Assembly: GCA_947627915.1 (NCBI GenBank)
Contig: CANQXT010000007.1
Location: forward strand, 1-38,771
From: an uncultured Bacilli bacterium
GTDB taxonomy: Bacteria; Bacillota_I; Bacilli_A; RF39; UBA660
Reading direction: 5' to 3'
Length of the DNA: 38,771 nt
This document shows, one piece after another, positions 10,717 to 17,127 of this stretch (positions are counted from its first letter, which is position 1; every line of letters starts with the position of its first letter). The notes under the pieces were generated by a model. That model ran no database searches and had not been told where the DNA came from. It saw only the letters and a program-made list of their open reading frames with translations. The translations under genes were made by a program, and so were the position numbers.

Positions 10717-11658
10717 GTGATTAGATTGTTAAAAAAAATAGCCTATAAAAAATTATTTATTATTTTTGTTTCTTTATTTATTCTGACTATTCTCTATTTT
10801 TTTCCTAATGCAAACGAAGATGAAATTAAAACCACTATTACCTATACTAATCCCACAACTATTCCTATATATTTAATAGATAATAATAATTTTGTTGCGC
10901 GTTTTCCCGTTATTAAAAATAGTGATGATACTTTAGATTTAATTGAAGAAATAATTACTAAATTAACATATAATAAAGAAAATACTAATTATCTACCCAA
11001 TAATTTTCAACCAATAATTCCCGAAAATACTAAAATCATTAATAAAAGTTTAGAAGATGGTTTATTAAAAATTAATTTCACTAAAGAATTATTAAATGTA
11101 ACAAGAGATAAAGAAGAGAAATTAATTGAAGCTTTAGTCTACTCTCTTACAGAAATAAAAGAAGTTAAACAAATAATGCTTTTTGTTGAAGGAGAACATT
11201 TATTAAAGTTACCTAATAGTAATATTACTTTACCTAATACATTAGATAGAAATTATGGAATTAATAAAATATATGATTTAACAAGTATGAAAAATATTAA
11301 TAAAATAACAACTTATTATATTAGTAAACTAGATAATATATCTTATTATATACCTATTACTACTTATACTAATACTAATAAGGAAAAAGTAGAAATAATT
11401 ATTGAAAAATTAAAAGCATCACCAACTTATGAAACTAATTTAATTAGTTATTTAAATGCTTCGGCAGAATTATTAAAATATGAAATATTAGAAAATAGTG
11501 TTAGTTTAAGTTTTAATAACGCTATATTAAGTTTAGATGATAACAAAATTATTGAAGAAGTAAAATATTCTATCGCTTTATCTATTCGAGATAATTATGA
11601 TATTTATGAAACTATTTTCTTTGTTGATGATGTTTTAATGGATGCAAACTTTATTTAA
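10717..11658 (+). CDS. gerM: GerM-like protein with two GerMN-type domains
   Basis: N-terminal TM, two repeats of a fold ending in LSLSF/LKINFTKELL type strands; next to gerE; GTG start. Confidence 0.7.
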   Translation: MIRLLKKIAYKKLFIIFVSLFILTILYFFPNANEDEIKTTITYTNPTTIPIYLIDNNNFVARFPVIKNSDDTLDLIEEIITKLTYNKENTNYLPNNFQPIIPENTKIINKSLEDGLLKINFTKELLNVTRDKEEKLIEALVYSLTEIKEVKQIMLFVEGEHLLKLPNSNITLPNTLDRNYGINKIYDLTSMKNINKITTYYISKLDNISYYIPITTYTNTNKEKVEIIIEKLKASPTYETNLISYLNASAELLKYEILENSVSLSFNNAILSLDDNKIIEEVKYSIALSIRDNYDIYETIFFVDDVLMDANFI

Positions 11659-11729
11659 GAGATAAACTTCAGTCAAGAATTCGATTACTCTATTCCCTGA
11701 GCTAGCTAATAACTTATGTAACATTTTTG

Positions 11730-11758
11730 TTGAAATCTTACTTCTTTTGTTATATAAT
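11730..11758 (+). promoter_or_regulatory. promoter of tRNA-Arg
   Basis: TTGAAA (11730-11735), 17 nt, TATAAT (11753-11758). Confidence 0.7.
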
Positions 11759-11772
11759 TAGTTTGTTCAGTT

Positions 11773-11849
11773 GTCTCCGTAGCTCAGCTGGATAGAGCAA
11801 TCGCCTTCTAAGCGATCGGTCAGGTGTTCGAATCACCTCGGAGACACCA
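11773..11849 (+). tRNA. tRNA-Arg (anticodon TCT), CCA encoded
   Basis: GTCTCCG...CGGAGAC acceptor stem, GCTC/GAGC D stem, ATCGC-CTTCTAA-GCGAT anticodon arm, AGGTG-TTCGAAT-CACCT T arm, ACCA end. Confidence 0.97.
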
Positions 11850-11889
11850 TTGGCATTTCTGTTCGAATTTTTTCGAACTTCTATATAGA

Positions 11890-11913
11890 GAACTTGTAAA
11901 AAGTTCTTTTTTT
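11890..11913 (+). terminator. tRNA-Arg terminator
   Basis: GAACTT-gtaaa-AAGTTC-TTTTTTT. Confidence 0.75.
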
Positions 11914-11929
11914 ATAGTATTATTAATAT

Positions 11930-12046
11930 GTCAAAGAAATTTGCATAAAATAAAAAAAGGAACATTCAGTTTTAGCGAGTTGAATGCCTACCCAATTAAT
12001 ATTGTTTAGACATTTAATTCAATGAAAAATTAAGTGTCATTTTTTA
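11930..12046 (+). ncRNA. unit A: antitoxin-like RNA of a truncated type I TA cassette
   Basis: TTGTAA(11894-11899)-18 nt-TATTAT(11918-11923); 5' hairpin CAAA-GAAA-TTTG; CATTCA/TGAATG hairpin; terminator GACATTTAATT/AATTAAGTGTC + T6; aligns with units B-D. Confidence 0.6.
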
Positions 12047-12078
12047 TTACTACTATCATAACGATAAGGAGATAAATT

Positions 12079-12471
12079 ATGGAACAAATATATAATAAAT
12101 TAGTAAGAGATAAAATACCAGAAATAATTAAATCAAATGGAGAGGAACCAATTACTAGAATCCTAACAGATGACGAATATAAAATTGAATTAGAAAAAAA
12201 ATTAAATGAGGAATATCAAGAAGTTTTAAGTGCAACCGGAAAAGATAGAATATAAGAATTAGCTGATATGTTAGAAATTATAAAATACTTAGTTAAACTT
12301 GAAAATGTTACTTTAGACGATGTCATTGCTATTGCCAATACCAAAAGTTCAAAAAGAGGAGCATTTAACGAAAAAATATTTTTAGAAAAAGTATTAAAAA
12401 ATGATCAAATTTTATTAAGGCACTTTATAAATTATTACTCACACTTTTATGGTTCAAATAAGAAGACTTGA
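12079..12471 (+). pseudogene. MazG-like / phosphoribosyl-ATP pyrophosphohydrolase-like protein interrupted by in-frame TAA at 12253-12255
   Basis: [105 protein letters not shown]; both halves in the same frame, RBS aaggag upstream. Confidence 0.8.
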
Positions 12472-12496
12472 TAAAAGCACACTTTTATGTTATTAT
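12468..12496 (+). promoter_or_regulatory. promoter of unit B antisense RNA
   Basis: TTGATA-17 nt-TATTAT; equivalent boxes at 12933-12961 (unit C, TTGATA-17-TATTAT) and 13320-13348 (unit D, TTGATA-17-TATATT). Confidence 0.75.
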
Positions 12497-12502
12497 GAAT
12501 AT

Positions 12503-12614
12503 GCCAAGGAAACTTGCATAAAATAAAAAAGGGAGTACTTAACTTTTTGCTTGTTGAGTACTTACCTAATAAGGGTTTGTACTTAATCTATTGCAGATTG
12601 AGTACTATTTTTTT
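12503..12614 (+). ncRNA. unit B antitoxin RNA (candidate)
   Basis: Promoter 12468-12496; 5' hairpin CAAG-GAAA-CTTG; hairpin AGTACTTAAC/GTTGAGTACT; terminator GTACTTAATCT/AGATTGAGTAC + T7; antisense to 3' part of toxin B mRNA. Confidence 0.7.
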
Positions 12615-12694
12615 ATACATAGAATCATCAATGAGACTATTAATAAAATGATAATTAATATTAGAAATGAGATTAATAAATCTTTTTTCTTCAT
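12605..12694 (-). CDS. unit B hydrophobic peptide, candidate type I toxin: MKKKDLLISFLILIIILLIVSLMILCIKK (29 aa)
   Basis: ATG preceded by AAAGGAGG 9 nt upstream; -10 TATACT (12764-12759); near-identical peptide in unit C with mostly synonymous differences; absent from the supplied ORF track because of size. Confidence 0.75.
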   Translation of the reverse strand: MKKKDLLISFLILIIILLIVSLMILCIKK

Positions 12695-12967
12695 AATATC
12701 AAGCCTCCTTTCCAAAAGAAAGTTGGCAAGTACTCAACAGTTAAGTTTCCCTACTAAAAGTATAACAAACATTTGTGCGAAAAATAATATATTTTATTAA
12801 AAAAATTTGACAATTTAGAAAGTAAAAATTATATTAACTAACTTTTTCTGTTGCTTAAAAATTATTGGACGTTTTCCTTTAAAGAATCAGATTGATTGTT
12901 ACTCATACTTTTGTACTTTGAGTATAGAATACTTGATAAGAGCACACTTTTATGTTATTATGTATTT

Positions 12968-13077
12968 GTCAAGGAAACTTGCATAAAATAAAATGGGAAG
13001 ACTTAACTTTGCCGAGTTGAGTACTTGCCCTTAAGTGGTAAGCACTTAATCTATGCTAGATTGAGTGCTATTTCTTT
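12968..13077 (+). ncRNA. unit C antitoxin RNA (candidate)
   Basis: Promoter TTGATA-17-TATTAT (12933-12961); CAAG-GAAA-CTTG; ACTTAAC/GTTGAGT hairpin; terminator AGCACTTAATCTA-tgc-TAGATTGAGTGCT + T-rich tract. Confidence 0.7.
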
Positions 13078-13157
13078 ATACATAGAATCATTACAGAGAC
13101 TATTAATAAAATGATAATTAGTATTAGAAATGAGATTAATAAATCTTTTTTCTTCAT
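13068..13157 (-). CDS. unit C hydrophobic peptide, candidate type I toxin: MKKKDLLISFLILIIILLIVSVMILCIKK (29 aa)
   Basis: SD GGGAGG; promoter TTGCAT(13252-13247)-17-TATAAT(13229-13224); one amino-acid difference from unit B. Confidence 0.78.
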   Translation of the reverse strand: MKKKDLLISFLILIIILLIVSVMILCIKK

Positions 13158-13354
13158 AATATCAAGCCTCCCTTCTTTTTATGAAGTTTGGCAAGCACTC
13201 AACAATTAAGTTTCCCTATAAAAATTATACCAAACTTTTGTTCTTAATGCAATCTGCTTTATAAAGAAATTAGGACTATTTAGAAAACACACTTTATCCT
13301 GAGTTTGAGTATAGAATACTTGATAAAAGTACACTTTTATGTTATATTGAATAT

Positions 13355-13466
13355 GTCAAGGAAACTTGCATAAAATAAAAAAGGATACATTTGATTACTG
13401 GAATCAGATGTTATCCCTTATTGGTTGCATCTGAAATCAACGATTGTTGAAATCAGATGTTTTTTC
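13355..13466 (+). ncRNA. unit D antitoxin RNA (candidate)
   Basis: Promoter TTGATA-17-TATATT (13320-13348); CAAG-GAAA-CTTG; long hairpin GGATACATTTGATT/AATCAGATGTTATCC; terminator CATCTGAAATCAAC/GTTGAAATCAGATG + T6. Confidence 0.7.
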
Positions 13467-13543
13467 TATTTTAGAAGTAAAATAATTACAACTAAGAATA
13501 GGAGTAATATTATAATAAATTGAGAAAATTCTCTTTTCGTCAT
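13466..13543 (-). CDS. unit D hydrophobic peptide, candidate type I toxin: MTKREFSQFIIILLLFLVVIILLLK (25 aa)
   Basis: SD AGGTGGTGAT; promoter TTGTAT(13649-13644)-17-TATAAT(13626-13621); same architecture as units B/C but diverged sequence. Confidence 0.75.
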   Translation of the reverse strand: MTKREFSQFIIILLLFLVVIILLLK

Positions 13544-13704
13544 AAATATCACCACCTTTCTTTTATCTTATGATAATTGAAAGGGAAAACATCTGATATA
13601 TTCCAAATGTATCCATTAGTATTATACCAAACATTTGTTCTTTATACAATGTTTATTTATATTTTTATAATATTATTTAAATAAAAAAATAAGGTTTAAA
13701 AAAA

Positions 13705-13726
13705 GTATACTTATTTAAAAGTATAC
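13705..13726 (-). terminator. terminator of the sortase-substrate gene
   Basis: Minus strand GTATACTT-ttaaat-AAGTATAC followed by TTTTTTT. Confidence 0.6.
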
Positions 13727-13727
13727 A

Positions 13728-14483
13728 TTAAGATAATTCTTTTTTTAAGGTAAATAAACCTAAAGTACTAATTCCTAATAAACCTATAAAGAAGAAAATG
13801 TTGATATCAGCCGTTTTGGGATTTTCTGCATCAGGTTTAGGTGGTAAAGTTGTATAAATATCTACACCATAATTTGCTTTAATATTACAGGCCCATAAAT
13901 ATCTTACATTACTAACATTTGAAGCATCTACATCTAATTCAACAAAATCTGTTGTACCAATTTCTTTACCATAATCAAGAACCGTAAACTTAACTAGTAC
14001 CTTATTATTACTTTTCTTATATTCCCATCTATAAGTATATACTCCATCAGTATCAATTGTAGCAATTGTTTTTTTATCTTTTGTCCAATTATTAGCGGTT
14101 ATAATAAATTTATCACCACTTTTTTGAGTCATAACAACTGCTTCTGTTAAATAAGCATTATTTTGTCCATTTATAGCAATTGATAATTCAAATAATTCTG
14201 AATTTTGATAATCATCTTTCTTTAATCCAACATATACATCTTCGGTAACTCCAGAACTTATAATACCTTTACTAGCTTTATTGTATGGTCCCCTTTTCAT
14301 TCCTTCTTTTTCTTCTTTTTCACCTTTAAGATTAGTTATATTAGAAGAAACCTTAGTTTTTGTTCCATAATCTTTACCATCTTGCCAATCTTCAAATTTC
14401 CAAGTTGTTAATGCTTTAACAGAATTGTTAGCCATAAAGAATAAGGTAACAAATATTAAACTTAAATAGAAAAATTTTTTCAT
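13728..14483 (-). CDS. cell-wall-anchored protein with NPKTA-type sorting signal
   Basis: Signal peptide MKKFFYLSLIFVTLFFMANNSVKA; C-terminus NPKTADINIFFFIGLLGISTLGLFTLKKELS (motif, hydrophobic stretch, Lys tail). Confidence 0.75.
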   Translation of the reverse strand: MKKFFYLSLIFVTLFFMANNSVKALTTWKFEDWQDGKDYGTKTKVSSNITNLKGEKEEKEGMKRGPYNKASKGIISSGVTEDVYVGLKKDDYQNSELFELSIAINGQNNAYLTEAVVMTQKSGDKFIITANNWTKDKKTIATIDTDGVYTYRWEYKKSNNKVLVKFTVLDYGKEIGTTDFVELDVDASNVSNVRYLWACNIKANYGVDIYTTLPPKPDAENPKTADINIFFFIGLLGISTLGLFTLKKELS

Positions 14484-14535
14484 AACTTCAACTTCCTTCA
14501 TTTTAACTATATGAAATATTTTTCTATTTATTCTA

Positions 14536-15387
14536 TTAATTAATAATTTGTTTTTTTATTAACTTTGCTTGAACTACAATACGCTCTCCCCTTCTATTTT
14601 TACAAGTAGATAATGTTAGAAATTTATCATTAACATTAACATCCGTAGTAATTTTTGCTATATTTCTTTTTTTCATTGTTTCAATCCATTCTTGTTTTTC
14701 TATGTTATTATTAAAATTAGTTTTAATATAATAACTCTCTTCTTTAATAGTATAAATAGAAAAAATTTGAAAAAGCATATTTTCTTTTAAAGTAGAAAAA
14801 TATATAACATAATTATCCTTATTATTTTGCCAAGTAGTATTTAAAACATTTTTAAGAGTTCCAAATATAGAACCATCTTTTCTTGAATGACCATAAATAA
14901 TAGTATTGTCATCTAATACATTATAATCATTACGATAGTCCATAAATACCCAACCAGCACTATTGGGAGTTTTATCAAATGAATGTTTTAAATAAAAATT
15001 ATTATCATTTGTTTTTACAACTGGATAACTAATAAGGGTATTTTTTAAATAAATAAAACCCACTAAATCATTATTTTTATTCAATAAATTAGAAAAATTA
15101 ACTTCATAAAAAGGAAAAGAACTATAATAATAATAATTACTATTTTTATTACTTGGTTCATTTACTAATATTCCTTCTCTATTATTACTATTTTTCATAA
15201 TATTGATTTCTTTATTTATCCTTTTTATTTTATAACTATCATATGTCCATTTAATTAATACTCCTAAAGATAAAATAAATAAAATTATACATAATATATA
15301 TAATAAATAAATATATCTTTTTCTTTTACCTTTTTGATCTTTAGTTTGATTTTGAAAATATTCTGTAATAGATATATATTTTTTCAA
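14536..15387 (-). CDS. class B-like sortase
   Basis: TM anchor; DNTIIYGHSRKDGSIFGTLKN (catalytic His), LTLSTCKNRRGERIVVQAKL (catalytic Cys/Arg). Confidence 0.88.
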   Translation of the reverse strand: MKKYISITEYFQNQTKDQKGKRKRYIYLLYILCIILFILSLGVLIKWTYDSYKIKRINKEINIMKNSNNREGILVNEPSNKNSNYYYYSSFPFYEVNFSNLLNKNNDLVGFIYLKNTLISYPVVKTNDNNFYLKHSFDKTPNSAGWVFMDYRNDYNVLDDNTIIYGHSRKDGSIFGTLKNVLNTTWQNNKDNYVIYFSTLKENMLFQIFSIYTIKEESYYIKTNFNNNIEKQEWIETMKKRNIAKITTDVNVNDKFLTLSTCKNRRGERIVVQAKLIKKQIIN

Positions 15388-15506
15388 ATATCATCACCTA
15401 ACTAAAATATTTTTATGAAAATTATTATTAATATATGCTATATATCTTATTAATAATAGTTTCAAAAACATTCTTTTTCTGATACAATATTATTATAGGT
15501 GATGAT

Positions 15507-16478
15507 ATGTCTAAATTAAAATTAAAGAAAAGTGTCCAAAAAATAATAATCTTAGCAATTGTGATAATTATACTTGGAGGAATTGGGTTATATTCATATA
15601 ACAAAATAAAAAAACAAAAAGAATATGAACAAACTTATGAGTATAAATTAAAAACAGTTGGTTATAATGATGAAGATGTAGAATTTATTCAAAAGAAATT
15701 TAAAGATCAAGAAATTGAATATATCTTAGGTCAAGAAAAAAATGATACTTACATAGCAATTGCTAAAGAAGAATTCTTTATTTATGATAAGTTTTATAAC
15801 TATCTAGATTATTTTCAAAATAATCCTACTCTAACATTACGCGATGTTATTGAAAAAGTTAATACAAAAACAAATACACCATATTATGAGAATCCTCTAA
15901 AAACAGATATTACTAAAAAAGAATTAATGTTAGTTAACAAATATTATTATTTAGATGAAACATATACACCAGAAAATTTAGTAACTATTCCTTTAACTTA
16001 TGCTTATGGAGAATTAGGTAGTCAACAAGTTACGGAAGATACTTATAATGCTTTTTTAAATTTATGGAATGCTGCTAAAAGTGCTGGATATAGTTTAATA
16101 ATTAATTCATCTTATAGAACTTATGAAAGTCAAACTAATGTGTACAACGATTATAAAAAACAAGGCACAGAATATGCTGATAAAATTGCAGCTAGACCAG
16201 GTTTTTCCGAACATCAAACAGGTTATGCTTTTGATATGTTTGCAATAGGTACTAATAGTAAAAACTTTCACGAATCAGAAGCTTATCAATGGTTATTAGA
16301 TAATGCTTATAAATATGGTTTTATTTTAAGATATCCAGTTGATAAAGTTAATATTACTGGTTATGAATTTGAATCTTGGCATTATCGTTATGTGGGAATA
16401 GATGCTGCTACTTATATCCACGAACATAATATAACATTTGATGAATACTATGCTTATTTTATTGAAACACAATCTTAA
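15507..16478 (+). CDS. D-alanyl-D-alanine carboxypeptidase, VanY/LdcB family
   Basis: SSYRTYESQ, GFSEHQTGYAFDM, FESWHYRYVG metal-site motifs; N-terminal TM. Confidence 0.9.
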   Translation: MSKLKLKKSVQKIIILAIVIIILGGIGLYSYNKIKKQKEYEQTYEYKLKTVGYNDEDVEFIQKKFKDQEIEYILGQEKNDTYIAIAKEEFFIYDKFYNYLDYFQNNPTLTLRDVIEKVNTKTNTPYYENPLKTDITKKELMLVNKYYYLDETYTPENLVTIPLTYAYGELGSQQVTEDTYNAFLNLWNAAKSAGYSLIINSSYRTYESQTNVYNDYKKQGTEYADKIAARPGFSEHQTGYAFDMFAIGTNSKNFHESEAYQWLLDNAYKYGFILRYPVDKVNITGYEFESWHYRYVGIDAATYIHEHNITFDEYYAYFIETQS

Positions 16479-16490
16479 TTGTGTTTTTTT
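16466..16490 (+). terminator. terminator after vanY-type gene
   Basis: AAACACAAT-ctt-AATTGTGTTTTTTT. Confidence 0.65.
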
Positions 16491-16560
16491 CTTGACATTT
16501 AAATGAAAATTCTTTCGGAAGTTGTTTATAAATTATAAAAATATGGTATAATCATTATAG

Positions 16561-17127
16561 GTGAAATATGTGAATTATCCAAATAATTTAAAAAAAGAAT
16601 TTCATAAAACAATTAATTATGCTAATAGAGGAATGGATTTAGAAAATATTATTAATCAAACTAATGAATATTTATTAGAAAAAGATATTGCTCTAATATA
16701 TAAAAAACCTACTCCTATTGGAGTTGTTAAAGTAAGTTATAAAGATAATAAACAAATAATTGATAAAGCATATTTCGCATATCATTCAACATTAGATTAT
16801 AATGGACTTTATAAAGGAAAATATATTGAATTTGATGCTAAGAATACTAATTCCCATACATCATTTCCTTTAAATAATGTTCATCCCCATCAAATTCAAC
16901 ATATTAGAAATGTTATTAAACATAATGGGATAGTATTTTTAATAATAAGAATTAATGAAGAAATATATTTATTAAATGGTCCTGATTTTATTAATTATAT
17001 TGATAATAATAAGAGAAAAAGTATACCGTATGAATTTATTAAAAATAATGGTTATCTTTTAGAATATAATTATATTAAAGGATTAGATTATATAAAATAT
17101 GTAGATGTAATTGGAGGACTTTTATGA
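16561..17127 (+). CDS. recU: Holliday junction resolvase RecU
   Basis: NRGMDLENIINQTNEYL, KKPTPIGVVKV, GKYIEFDAKNT, PLNNVHPHQIQHI; directly upstream of PBP1A as in Bacilli. Confidence 0.92.
   Translation: MKYVNYPNNLKKEFHKTINYANRGMDLENIINQTNEYLLEKDIALIYKKPTPIGVVKVSYKDNKQIIDKAYFAYHSTLDYNGLYKGKYIEFDAKNTNSHTSFPLNNVHPHQIQHIRNVIKHNGIVFLIIRINEEIYLLNGPDFINYIDNNKRKSIPYEFIKNNGYLLEYNYIKGLDYIKYVDVIGGLL

Larger units (their letters stand above)
11918..13649. repeat. tandem array of four related TA-like cassettes (A-D)
   Basis: Shared TATKTYAARGAAAYTTGCATAAAATAAAA block at about 11927, 12500, 12965 and 13352, with shared flanking promoter and toxin sequences. Confidence 0.8.

Noticed and set aside
11861-11878. 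Palindrome GTTCGAA-tttt-TTCGAAC just after tRNA-Arg as an attachment site
   Set aside because: Only an 8-nt match (GTTCGAAT) to the tRNA T-loop and no integrase in the window; insufficient evidence.
11824-12009. ORF-track 61-aa plus ORF starting inside tRNA-Arg
   Set aside because: Overlaps the tRNA, its terminator and unit A RNA; composition is not protein-like.
12591-12800. ORF-track plus-strand 69-aa ORF over unit B
   Set aside because: It runs antisense through the toxin ORF and promoter; no SD, and the minus-strand 29-aa ORF is better supported.
11918-13400. CRISPR array
   Set aside because: Conserved blocks are about 400-570 bp apart and embedded in promoter/RNA/ORF units; no regular short repeat-spacer pattern.
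12468-13649. Interpretation of the inverted repeats around the toxin ORFs as terminal inverted repeats of MITE/IS elements
   Set aside because: No target-site duplications seen; repeats sit at predicted TSS and terminators and covary between units, which fits RNA structure better than transposon ends.
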